Assembly (NCBI GenBank): GCA_002425415.1
Contig: DIMG01000004.1
Span: forward strand, 1 to 22,519
DNA from: Micavibrio sp. UBA5572
Lineage (GTDB): Bacteria > Pseudomonadota > Alphaproteobacteria > Micavibrionales > Micavibrionaceae
Length of the DNA: 22,519 nucleotides
Direction: 5' to 3'
Positions 16,703 through 22,519 of the stretch are shown one piece after another; positions within the stretch are counted from its first letter, which is position 1, and every line of letters begins with the position of its first letter. The notes below the pieces were generated by a model. It was given only the letters and a program-made list of their open reading frames with translations, searched no databases and had not been told where the DNA came from. Position numbers and translations under genes: made by a program.

Positions 16703-17412
16703 TTAATCCTTATGAGCCATCAAGGCTTTGGTGATACCGGTTGATAGTGCGGGCAACAGCTCGCCCATCACGGCCATGTCATAGCCTAGCGCGGATGCCA
16801 GGCTTAAGGCTTCAGATAAGGGAAAGCTGTTTCTAATTTGCGGGGATATGCGAGAAGCAATATCCCATGCCTGAAAACCCTCTAGGCTTTGCGGACTGTT
16901 TTCTTCGAACGGGCAGTCTTCACACGTTTGGGGGCAGTTTCCGCAATATCCTGCGCCGTCTCCGAAATACCATTCGGCGCGACGCTCAAGTCTTTTTTTT
17001 CAGCTTCAATCAACTCCCGCACACCTGTGTATTGTTGAGAGAAACTGGCAGAAACTGACCAAAACCCTGTCATGAGTTCATCGATTTTTTCAGGAGTAAC
17101 AGGCGCTTTTTCATCGCCATCGGCTTCCAAAATACCGTCCCAGTCAATAATGGCCGCACGGGCAAGACCGCGTGCTAGATATTCCTCGGCCAGCGCTTCA
17201 CGGATTTCCACGTTTTCAACATCGGGAAGATCGTCAACAGATGCGCCGATTTCTTTGCGCTTGCGGTATTCTGCGCCTAATTCCGTCAGGCGTTTGTTCA
17301 TAAAAGCGCGCGCGGCATAAAAAATCGGGCTGGTGCATGGGCGTACTTTCACCTTCACGCCTAAGCCCAGTTCAAGCCAATATGCTTCTGTTTGGATATT
17401 GAGTTTTAACAT
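16703..17412 (-). CDS. Tail assembly chaperone, -1 frameshift (gpGT-like) product
   Basis: Ribosomes slipping -1 on the A8 run at 17000-16993 would join the first 140 residues of the gpG-like protein to 96 residues read in the -1 frame and ending at the TAA at 16705-16703, giving about 236 aa. The extension is open throughout. It begins RLERRAEWYFGDG, contains CxxCx3CxxC (CGNCPQTCEDC), then EGFQAWDIASRI, and ends ALMAHKD. This Cys-rich then W-containing helical pattern is what I expect of phage tail assembly chaperone extensions, and it has no ATG or ribosome binding site of its own near its beginning. It fills nearly all of the otherwise unexplained gap before the tape measure. By analogy with lambda gpGT it would bind the tape measure and recruit tube subunits. 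Confidence 0.8.
16882..17412 (-). CDS. Tail assembly chaperone, zero-frame (gpG-like) product
   Basis: This 176-aa protein is encoded between the tail tube and tape measure genes, the fixed place of lambda gpG. The N-terminal half is beta-like (YWLELGLGVKVKVRPC), followed by acidic helical sequence with EALAEEYLARGLARAAI and a DWDGI core. This is typical of phage tail assembly chaperones. After the slippery codons for K139-K140 the zero frame continues 36 residues into a Lys-rich, low-complexity tail (PKRVKTARSKKTVRKA). That tail looks like a by-product of frame maintenance rather than a domain. It would be the major product, with the longer frameshift form the minor one. Confidence 0.85.
   Translation of the reverse strand: MLKLNIQTEAYWLELGLGVKVKVRPCTSPIFYAARAFMNKRLTELGAEYRKRKEIGASVDDLPDVENVEIREALAEEYLARGLARAAIIDWDGILEADGDEKAPVTPEKIDELMTGFWSVSASFSQQYTGVRELIEAEKKDLSVAPNGISETAQDIAETAPKRVKTARSKKTVRKA
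16953..17000 (-). promoter_or_regulatory. Programmed -1 ribosomal frameshift site (A8 slippery run plus stem-loop)
   Basis: The - strand reads GAA AAA AAA GAC. The heptamer A AAA AAA (16999-16993) fits X XXY YYZ in the correct zero frame. Eight nt beyond the A-run, CGTC (16984-16981) can pair with GACG (16960-16957) around an inner CCGAA/TTCGG stem. An alternative 6-bp pairing GCGCCG (16980-16975) with CGGCGC (16958-16953) is also possible. Both would place a pausing structure just downstream. Confidence 0.78.
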
Positions 17413-18353
17413 TAATAAGTCTCCACATCGTTGATAATAGTGATTGTGACCATGTTGCCCAGCACGGCATCTTTTGCGCCTTGATAATCGTAAGAGGCTT
17501 CAATGCCATTCGGCCCTGAAATTGAGCGCTTCGGCTTTGGCAAATAAACCTCATGGCATTCAATGACCAGCTGGCGGTTGGCATCGATGATATAGGATAA
17601 TTCCAGATCAATCGGCGTACCTGCACGCGCCGCATCCATCAATGTGGTGTCTGCATAGCGCACGGTGATATTTCCGCTTAATGACGCAACGCCTGGGTCA
17701 ACGCCATCAATCTTGCCGTCATCGCGGATTGTTTCGATACGCTCCAGATTGTTGCTATAGGTGAGCGCCGCAGACGTGACATTCCCCAGCGCTTGACCAC
17801 CTTGTTTGACCGAGCCTTGGAATTGTGAAAATCGTGTGTAATCCGCTTGGCTTGGGTTGGCATCACGTGTGACCGCTTGCGGGGTTTCCCCCTGACCAAT
17901 CAAGCCAACGGTAATTTGTGCCTCACCGGATCTGGCAAAATTAAAAGCGATGCTGTTAGCACGCACGCCTGTGAATAGAGGGAAGTCCGGAATTTCAGGC
18001 AAACCAACTTCCACGGCCATGCTGGGCAGTGTGATTGCCCCCGATTTAAACTCATGGGTATAGGGATCATCACCTGTGCTGGTTGGTGCTCCAAACATGG
18101 CTTTCAGCCATAAGCCGATATTGCGAAGATCAATCGGCACAACAACATCGCCATCCACGTTGATCACATCCTGAAACGGCGCAGTCGGATCACGACCCAA
18201 TCCCAGAACATTGGATTCAATCAATCCTTGCGCCGAGTCCAAATCGCTTGAGACAAAGGGGATGACATGAAAAGCCCCTGCATTCGGGGGTGTTCCATAG
18301 GTGGTTTCAAAACCAAGTAACATGCGGGCATTCCACCCGTAAGCGCGTGACAT
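17412..18353 (-). CDS. Major tail tube protein
   Basis: This 313-aa protein should form the hexameric rings of the non-contractile tail tube. It begins SRAYGWNARMLLGFETTYGT, as in the phage tail tube family known from TipJ siphophages, and is beta-rich throughout. The C-terminal part (about residues 230-310, with SLSGNITVRYAD and SYDYQGAKD) could be the extra surface domain seen in several such proteins. A strong AGGAGG lies before the ATG. Its stop shares a base with the start of the chaperone gene (ATG at 17412), so translation is coupled. The position between tail terminator and chaperone is the classical one. Confidence 0.88.
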   Translation of the reverse strand: MSRAYGWNARMLLGFETTYGTPPNAGAFHVIPFVSSDLDSAQGLIESNVLGLGRDPTAPFQDVINVDGDVVVPIDLRNIGLWLKAMFGAPTSTGDDPYTHEFKSGAITLPSMAVEVGLPEIPDFPLFTGVRANSIAFNFARSGEAQITVGLIGQGETPQAVTRDANPSQADYTRFSQFQGSVKQGGQALGNVTSAALTYSNNLERIETIRDDGKIDGVDPGVASLSGNITVRYADTTLMDAARAGTPIDLELSYIIDANRQLVIECHEVYLPKPKRSISGPNGIEASYDYQGAKDAVLGNMVTITIINDVETY

Positions 18354-18367
18354 ATTTTAGTCCTCCT

Positions 18368-18805
18368 TTATTGAAGTGGGTTAAAGGTTGTGTATTCAAG
18401 CGTGATCGGTACGACTGCCGCCTTAATGGCGGGCGCACCGTCCACGGTTTCGGTTAAAAATTCAGGTGAGCCGATGGACATGTAATCCACCGCACCTGAG
18501 AGCGTTGCATCAGCGCCAAGCGTGTTACCCAGCGCTACCAGCAATTCATCCAATGCCGCGTCACGTTCATCGGGTTTTGGCTTTTGAACCAGCACCTCCA
18601 GTTCCGCGACATGGGCATAGTGATATCGTGTCGGGGAGAGCGTAATTTCTGGCTCTCCCGCATCGCCGTCACGCAAAATGAGCAATCCCGATGCTGGGAT
18701 TTTGGTAGGAAACGGCTCATTTCTCTGCAACTCGGCATCGCTTAGATCGCCATTCTGTAGGCATAAAAAAAGGCCCGTTAGGGCCTGTTCTCGTTTTGAT
18801 GTCAT
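18368..18805 (-). CDS. Tail terminator-like protein (gpU position)
   Basis: This 145-aa protein has a pattern I know from conserved phage proteins encoded before the tail tube: an N-terminal helix after REQAL, then ILRDGDAGEPEITLSPTRYHYAHVAELEVLVQ and a final beta strand. By position it is the tail terminator that caps the tube once it reaches the tape length. The ribosome binding site AGGA overlaps the hipA stop codon (TAGGA), so it can be translated by coupling to hipA. An intrinsic-terminator-like hairpin lies inside codons 7-14. The start seems right because homologous proteins begin with the same REQxL helix. Confidence 0.72.
   Translation of the reverse strand: MTSKREQALTGLFLCLQNGDLSDAELQRNEPFPTKIPASGLLILRDGDAGEPEITLSPTRYHYAHVAELEVLVQKPKPDERDAALDELLVALGNTLGADATLSGAVDYMSIGSPEFLTETVDGAPAIKAAVVPITLEYTTFNPLQ
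18765..18786 (-). terminator. Intrinsic terminator-like hairpin inside the start of the tail terminator gene
   Basis: On the - strand AGGCCC-TAAC-GGGCCT forms a perfect 6-bp stem (18786-18771) followed by seven T residues (18771-18765). It lies about 32 nt past the hipA stop and within the coding sequence for EQALTGLF. Confidence 0.7.
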
Positions 18806-18817
18806 GTTTAATAAATC

Positions 18818-20056
18818 CTATTCGCTCAATCGCTGTGAGCGTTCTTTAATAACCTCAATGATGTCTTCAAAAATATCAGAGGTTAATCCTTCATCTTGAA
18901 GCTCTGTTTTAAGTGTTGTTGCCACATCAACAATCTTCCCAGACATCGTTTGTATTTGCCTGTTTATGGCAGACTGCGCTGCTTTCGTATCGGCAACCAT
19001 TCTGTGGAAATGGCGCAGATAAATGTCTCGCGGCTTGTATTTACCGCCAATCTTCATGGCCAGCTTTTCAGACAAATCTGGATACACCGCCGTGCTTAAT
19101 AAATCATAGGCGGGTGCAAGCTCTGGTTTATCGCCCTTATATAAAAGCGAGAAGTTTTTGCCATGAGCATCTGCATTTCCAATCAGATAATTGAAAATCA
19201 CAATATTCAGAAATTTAATCTGATCCGCAGCAGGTCTTGCCGTATGATTAGCAATCACATCCTGACATGCTGTGATACTCGGCCCACCTTCGCGCTCATA
19301 TTTAATTTCGGGAGCAATTCCCAGCGCTTGGCAAAAGTCTTCCTGATGAATACGTTTGACGTTTCCGTTCTCATCAATGACACGATCATAACGCTCAACT
19401 AAATAATAAGGCGTATCATCAACAAAATGCAGCATGGCATCCGGCACATCAATGCCCATACGCTTTGCCAGTTTCATACAAAAAAGTTCGTTATGGGCGC
19501 TATCGCGCACACGCTCGATAATCGGTTTTAAAATATGCGTGGTCGGCGCACCACCTTTGATAAGCTGTACTTTTCCGTTTTCAAATCCGACAGCGAGCTT
19601 GTCCTGCGCTCCTGCTAAAGAGAGCCTGTAACCATCATCACCCGCCAGCATAGGGCGACGCTTAATCAAGTCTAAAATCTCTTTCAGCCTTGCATCATCA
19701 AGCGTTTCAATTTCTTTTGCTTCTGGAGATGGTTTTTGGCCCTGCGGATAAAGTGCCAACGCACCGGCGCAATCACCACCAACAATTTCAAGCAATGCAA
19801 ACGGGTTTTTCTCTGAAATGCCCAAATATCCAGCCAAACGCTCCCGCACGCTTTCTTCTGGCAAAAGGCCTGAGAAAAAGGCTTTTGCAATTTGACCTTT
19901 ATGCAATTTCTGTGTTGAGGGGAGCGATAGTGAAATGCCGCGATCTCTGGTCTCGACATATCCCTGATCATAAGAAAATTCCAAATCCCCACTGTTATCT
20001 TGGGTCAGTGTGCCGACAAAATTATCACACAGGTAAACGTCTAATATACGGCTCAT
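18818..20056 (-). CDS. hipA: HipA-family serine/threonine kinase toxin
   Basis: This 412-aa protein has full HipA length. The N-terminal HipA domain (about residues 1-105) is followed by the kinase-like core with RLSLAGAQDK (144-153). There S146 corresponds to the E. coli autophosphorylation Ser150. It also has an ATP-contacting Lys in HILKPI (K177), the catalytic GNADAHGKNF (D296, N301) and the metal-binding Asp in APAYDLLS (D318). It should be active; E. coli HipA phosphorylates glutamyl-tRNA synthetase, but the target here is unknown. Its ATG overlaps the hipB stop (ATGA). It is AT-richer than the surrounding structural genes and breaks their usual order, so it is a moron that may stabilise the prophage or cause persistence or abortive infection. 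Confidence 0.93.
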   Translation of the reverse strand: MSRILDVYLCDNFVGTLTQDNSGDLEFSYDQGYVETRDRGISLSLPSTQKLHKGQIAKAFFSGLLPEESVRERLAGYLGISEKNPFALLEIVGGDCAGALALYPQGQKPSPEAKEIETLDDARLKEILDLIKRRPMLAGDDGYRLSLAGAQDKLAVGFENGKVQLIKGGAPTTHILKPIIERVRDSAHNELFCMKLAKRMGIDVPDAMLHFVDDTPYYLVERYDRVIDENGNVKRIHQEDFCQALGIAPEIKYEREGGPSITACQDVIANHTARPAADQIKFLNIVIFNYLIGNADAHGKNFSLLYKGDKPELAPAYDLLSTAVYPDLSEKLAMKIGGKYKPRDIYLRHFHRMVADTKAAQSAINRQIQTMSGKIVDVATTLKTELQDEGLTSDIFEDIIEVIKERSQRLSE

Positions 20057-20268
20057 AATTTTATACCATTCGCTTCAATATCTATTCCAAGCATTGCAAC
20101 AACCGTCAGCGCCTTGCCGATATGACACGATTCTTTTCCTTGTTCCAATTCACGAATAAAGCGCACGCCGACACCTGTTGTGGCAGCGAGCTGTTCTTGT
20201 GTTAATCCTTGCTCTTTACGAGCCTGCCTGATCATTTCACCAAGTTTTTCAATTTTATGTGTAGTCAT
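20053..20268 (-). CDS. hipB: HipB-like XRE-family antitoxin / repressor
   Basis: This 71-aa protein is an XRE helix-turn-helix domain (about residues 8-62; GLTQEQLAATTGVGVRFIRELEQGK is the core). It matches the short y4mF/HipB-type regulators paired with HipA. It should bind the operators upstream of its own gene, neutralise HipA and autoregulate the pair. It is first in the operon and coupled to hipA by a 4-nt overlap. The first operator repeat covers the Shine-Dalgarno-like AAAGGG, so the binding site and ribosome site share bases. Confidence 0.88.
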   Translation of the reverse strand: MTTHKIEKLGEMIRQARKEQGLTQEQLAATTGVGVRFIRELEQGKESCHIGKALTVVAMLGIDIEANGIKL

Positions 20269-20273
20269 TTTTC

Positions 20274-20290
20274 AACCCTTTCGGGACGAT
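20274..20290 (-). promoter_or_regulatory. HipB operator candidate O1
   Basis: CCCTTTCGGG with 3' flank ACGAT is the degenerate first copy of a 17-bp repeat. It overlaps the last bases of the -10 element and the ribosome binding site of hipB. Confidence 0.6.
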
Positions 20291-20316
20291 TTTAGCACAA
20301 ACAACGTTATTATCAA
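20289..20316 (-). promoter_or_regulatory. hipBA promoter
   Basis: On the - strand TTGATA (20316-20311) and TAAAAT (20294-20289) are separated by 16 nt. Both are close to the sigma-70 consensus. The promoter lies between operator copies O1 and O2, as expected for an autoregulated module. Confidence 0.65.
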
Positions 20317-20323
20317 GAAAATA

Positions 20324-20340
20324 AACCCGTTCGGGGTGAT
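20324..20340 (-). promoter_or_regulatory. HipB operator candidate O2
   Basis: CCCGTTCGGG is a palindrome apart from its two central bases, with 3' flank GTGAT. Its CCC is 50 bp from that of O1. It lies just upstream of the -35 element. Confidence 0.6.
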
Positions 20341-20372
20341 TTTAACTATTTACCCTCTATTTTTGCATTTTC

Positions 20373-20389
20373 GTCCCGTTCGGGGTGAT
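20373..20389 (-). promoter_or_regulatory. HipB operator candidate O3
   Basis: This is a second exact CCCGTTCGGGGTGAT copy. Its CCC is 49 bp from that of O2, so all three copies lie close to five helical turns apart on one face. Confidence 0.58.
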
Positions 20390-20392
20390 GCT

Positions 20393-20449
20393 GTTTATTT
20401 TGGATCGAATATTGGTACTATTGGTACCGATACAGTGGTCAAAATAAAC
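20393..20449. repeat. Perfect 10-bp inverted repeat with nested small repeats
   Basis: GTTTATTTTG (20393-20402) and its exact complement CAAAATAAAC (20440-20449) flank 37 nt. That interval contains the direct repeat ATTGGTAC twice (20411-20418, 20420-20427) and the inner inverted pair GGTAC/GTACC. It lies between the DUF6441-type gene and the hip operators. No U-tract follows on either side in the operon direction. Its role is not clear. Confidence 0.5.
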
Positions 20450-20521
20450 AAAGCGGACATTCTTCTTTAAAAATATTCATATAAATAAAGTAATCCTTTA
20501 GTTTTGGCGGTCATTTTAAAC

Positions 20522-21178
20522 TTAACTATCCGACCAGTTTTTCAAAATCAGCCGTGGCAGCTTGTCATACCAGCGCTTGGCTTCTTCATCGAAACGGATC
20601 AGTTTTGGCAATTTGACCTGCGGTACAAGCCAGAACATCACCGCACTAGAGAGCTTGTTTCCTGTTTTTAAGTTGCGTTTGCTGGCTTTGCGAAAGCCTC
20701 GTAATTCTCCTGTTTTACGGCTGTAGGATGCCTGCACATTTTCGACCACCAGCAATGATGGGCCATTACGCCTATACACAAAGCGAAGCTTGCCAAAACG
20801 ATGTTCAGGGAAGTTGGACGGATTAATCCGCTTACCACCCATACCGCGCTTTGGCGCATTTGGCGTTGGGATCGCCAGCCACCAGCCATCTTTTGATTTA
20901 ATGACCGTGCCGTCATCAAAACCCGCCATAATCTTGCTGGCCTTGGTATAAACCAACCCCGCCGCCCGAATGGAATTTTGCCCACGCGGGTAAATATCAC
21001 CGCGCCAGGTATTGGCCATGCGCTGTCCCAAACCAGAAGAATGTACCTGCCGGCGCATGGACATTTTCAAACCATTTGTGGCTTCACGAATGCCGAGCGT
21101 CACGGCACGTTCTGCCGTGCGATACTCTTCCTTCATATATTGTTTAAGATCACCCTCAATCGCCGCTTTCAACCGCAT
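20522..21178 (-). CDS. DUF6441-type minor tail / tail completion protein
   Basis: This 218-aa protein is basic, with an N-terminal helix (MRLKAAIEGDLKQYM and on) and later GWWLAIPTPNAPKRGMGG and NFPEHRFGKLRFVYRR. I recognise this as the DUF6441 family of phage proteins encoded between the head-tail joining and tail terminator genes. That is the gpZ / HK97 gp10 position, where proteins help connect the tail to the head. A GGTGG lies 8 nt before the ATG. Its start overlaps the end of the upstream gene by 23 nt. Downstream the structural operon is interrupted by the hip module. Confidence 0.75.
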   Translation of the reverse strand: MRLKAAIEGDLKQYMKEEYRTAERAVTLGIREATNGLKMSMRRQVHSSGLGQRMANTWRGDIYPRGQNSIRAAGLVYTKASKIMAGFDDGTVIKSKDGWWLAIPTPNAPKRGMGGKRINPSNFPEHRFGKLRFVYRRNGPSLLVVENVQASYSRKTGELRGFRKASKRNLKTGNKLSSAVMFWLVPQVKLPKLIRFDEEAKRWYDKLPRLILKNWSDS

Positions 21179-21497
21179 AAGTATCCACCTTTAAAATAAG
21201 ATTATGCTGATCTTTGACGGGTTCACCTTGTATGGTGTAACGCTTGCTATCCAAAACAATAGACCCTAGCGTTTTGCCTGCAGGAATATCAGCAAGGCGC
21301 ACTTCAAACATATCTGTTTCTGAATGCACCCGTGCATCAAACACATCCGTGATTTTGTCTGGCAACCGATGAATCACCAGCGCGTCGATTTCCATTTCAT
21401 CAGCAAAGATGAGACGTGCCGTTTTCCCAAAACGATTAAACAGCACGTCCACCGATTTTATAGCACTATTCCTGAACGTCATCGCCCGATGCCCCAT
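21156..21497 (-). CDS. Head-tail joining protein (gpFII-like position)
   Basis: This 113-aa, beta-rich protein has the pattern of small head-tail connectors: an N-terminal helix with VDVLFNRFGKTARLIF, a central FEVRLADIPAGKTLGSIVLD and the final YTIQGEPVKDQHNLILKVDTY, which resembles the ends of lambda gpFII relatives. It lies between the capsid region and the tail-completion gene. The start at 21497 overlaps the upstream gene by 32 nt. A second ATG at 21482 (residue 6) has GGGG 9 nt upstream and reduces the overlap to 17 nt, so it may be the true start. Confidence 0.7.
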   Translation of the reverse strand: MGHRAMTFRNSAIKSVDVLFNRFGKTARLIFADEMEIDALVIHRLPDKITDVFDARVHSETDMFEVRLADIPAGKTLGSIVLDSKRYTIQGEPVKDQHNLILKVDTYAVESGD

Positions 21498-21840
21498 CAG
21501 ACACTAACTCTTTTTGATAAAGCTCCCATGCTTTATCTCGTGTTTCGGCGGAGATATTTTGACCAAGAACAGCCTCTATCGCTTCCACCTTTGGTTTGCC
21601 GTTTTTGGCAAAATCAGTTTCAGGATTGAGGATTTCAATCGCCTCGATCACATCATCAATGGCGGGTTCTGGTTGCTGGGTCTGGGCAGGCTTTTGTTCT
21701 GTCACAACCGATGCATCTGCCGATTTGGCAAAGCCGCGTTCAATCAGTGACTTTGCCTCCTCATCAGAAATATCAACGGATTTTCCAGGCAGAATGGTTT
21801 TGCCATCAACATGCAGGGTAATGATTGCTGTTATCTTCAT
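21466..21840 (-). CDS. Capsid-adjacent small protein with a C-terminal helical (HeH/LEM-like) motif
   Basis: This 124-aa protein has an N-terminal segment ITLHVDGKTILPGKSVDISD followed by EEAKSLIERGFA, which is common in small proteins beside phage capsid genes. A Gln/Pro-rich linker (about residues 45-60) follows, then a C-terminal piece FAKNGKPKVEAIEAVLG plus ETRDKAWELY. That last part resembles the short helix-extended-helix motif of Mu-like gp35 and similar proteins. By position it may be a head decoration or connector factor. GGAGG lies upstream. I am moderately sure of the motif and unsure of the function. Confidence 0.65.
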   Translation of the reverse strand: MKITAIITLHVDGKTILPGKSVDISDEEAKSLIERGFAKSADASVVTEQKPAQTQQPEPAIDDVIEAIEILNPETDFAKNGKPKVEAIEAVLGQNISAETRDKAWELYQKELVSDGASGDDVQE

Positions 21841-21854
21841 AGTTCAATCCTCCA

Positions 21855-22519
21855 TTAGCGCACAGTTGCACAAAATGATGCGTTGGGGCGATACGGCACA
21901 AGAAGCGGCGCAGATTGCAAAAGCAACCAGCGCACAGCCGGATCTTCCTCAAGCCATGACTTTGAAAAGAAACGCTGCGCGCGATAGGCTGCTTTTTCAT
22001 CTTGGATAACACCGTAACAACGCGTGCCTTCAAGCTGGGATGTGCTGCCGATCAAAACGGTGTAATCAGGAAGCAGTTTTTGTACCTGATCACTTTCATC
22101 GACATAACGGTCATTATAGACCCAGAAATCCAAGTCACCGATTGATCCAACATAGCGGGCAAGCTCATTACCCTGACCAAAAGCAATCGGCCCCAAGTTA
22201 ATGCCGGCATTGTCACGCAAGCGACGAATATCAAGCAGCTTCTCAACGGAAGCATCTGCCTTAAATACACGCCAAGCCAGTGCATCCATGACAACCGTGC
22301 GGGCAACCGCGCCCGATTTCTCCTGCACTTTGGCAACCCAGTCCTCAAGGTTGTTGAGCGCATTCACGCCTGTTTCACCCCAGCGGGACGAGCCTGCCAG
22401 CGCCACAGTCAATTCAGGATCACGCTGAAAATCAACCACCACCGTTGGGTAATCTTCACCAGCGACGGTGATCTTACCTGTTCGCAAGGCTTCTGCCGCC
22501 ATCACTTCTTCACGGCGGG
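21855..22519 (-). CDS. Major capsid protein, gpE family (C-terminal part, cut by the window edge)
   Basis: At least 221 C-terminal residues of the capsid protein are present; the frame stays open to the window end (RREEVMAAEALRTGK), so the gene continues to the right. Recognisable pieces are the RREEVMAAEALRTGK helix, VVDFQRDPELTV, the central IAFGQGNELARYVG and the C-terminal LLQSAPLLVPYRPNAS. All fit the lambda gpE-type capsid family, which is about 340 aa in full. It would form the icosahedral shell. The 124-aa gene follows after 14 nt with its own strong ribosome binding site. A GTG at 22505 is an internal codon, not a start. Confidence 0.9.
   Translation of the reverse strand, partial: RREEVMAAEALRTGKITVAGEDYPTVVVDFQRDPELTVALAGSSRWGETGVNALNNLEDWVAKVQEKSGAVARTVVMDALAWRVFKADASVEKLLDIRRLRDNAGINLGPIAFGQGNELARYVGSIGDLDFWVYNDRYVDESDQVQKLLPDYTVLIGSTSQLEGTRCYGVIQDEKAAYRAQRFFSKSWLEEDPAVRWLLLQSAPLLVPYRPNASFCATVR

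Noticed and set aside
16882..16960. GCC CCC AAA near the end of the chaperone gene as the frameshift site
   Set aside because: It does not fit X XXY YYZ in the zero frame, and the A8 run further upstream fits perfectly with the -1 frame open from there.
20274..20389. Three regularly spaced short repeats that could suggest a CRISPR array
   Set aside because: There are only three 17-bp copies, one degenerate, with a promoter in one spacer and hipB directly downstream; operators explain them better.
20180..20470. A 96-codon + strand frame over the hipB start and promoter
   Set aside because: It is antisense to hipB, runs through the operator and promoter region and resembles no protein I know.
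6443..22519. The structural cluster as a gene transfer agent rather than a phage
   Set aside because: Some proteins resemble GTA relatives, but three morons (hipBA, Nudix, 76-aa membrane protein), internal terminators and a gpE-type capsid fit a temperate phage better. No packaging genes are in view to decide fully.
1..22519. tRNA genes, attachment sites, integrase or insertion sequences
   Set aside because: I saw no cloverleaf, transposase, integrase or matching direct repeats that would support any of these in the window.

Overview
This window joins two kinds of DNA that meet tail to tail at about 6442. Positions 1-6441 (+ strand) hold a three-gene, visibly AT-rich defence-type operon. Positions 6443-22519 are almost entirely - strand and form the late (head, tail, lysis) region of a lambda-like, non-contractile-tailed prophage or phage. 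The right edge cuts through the major capsid gene and the left edge cuts into or abuts a type I restriction HsdR gene. The SD-led genes, GH24 endolysin, GTA-type 3TM holin-like protein, TipJ-family tail tip and DUF1833/DUF6441-type proteins point to a Gram-negative proteobacterial host. An alphaproteobacterium of moderate GC is my best guess, but no host marker gene is present.

Defence part: the motor and C-terminal part of an HsdR (48-2288), then a long OLD-family ATPase/TOPRIM nuclease (2303-4531), then a UvrD/Rep-type SF1 helicase (4528-6441) coupled by an ATGA overlap. The last two match the class 2 OLD plus UvrD pairing of Gabija (GajA/GajB), but both are larger than the classical proteins. 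The HsdR has no nuclease domain in the window and an in-frame stop at 9-11, just upstream of conserved-looking sequence. hsdM and hsdS are not visible.

Phage part, in transcription order (right to left): major capsid E (partial), a 124-aa capsid-adjacent protein, a head-tail joining protein, a DUF6441-type tail-completion protein, [hipB-hipA moron], tail terminator, tail tube, tail assembly chaperone, tape measure, [76-aa membrane-protein moron], minor tail-tip protein, tail-collar fibre, DUF1833 protein, NlpC/P60 peptidase, [Nudix moron on the opposite strand], TipJ tail tip, a small membrane coiled-coil protein, a 3TM holin-like protein, a 97-aa unknown, and a GH24 endolysin. The tape measure of 1006 aa implies a long flexible tail.

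Main observations. (1) A programmed -1 frameshift in the tail assembly chaperone: an A8 slippery run followed by a potential stem-loop, opening a 96-codon Cys-rich extension that fills the gap before the tape measure gene. (2) Two intrinsic-terminator hairpins inside the late operon, one within the first codons of the tail terminator gene just after hipA, the other just before a tail-tip gene; both imply late antitermination. (3) A hipBA module with a recognisable promoter and three CCCGNNCGGG-type operators spaced 49-50 bp. (4) A Nudix gene packed antisense between tail genes, its stop codon overlapping that of the convergent peptidase gene. (5) The composite HsdR-OLD-UvrD operon, whose end lies 1 nt from the endolysin gene.
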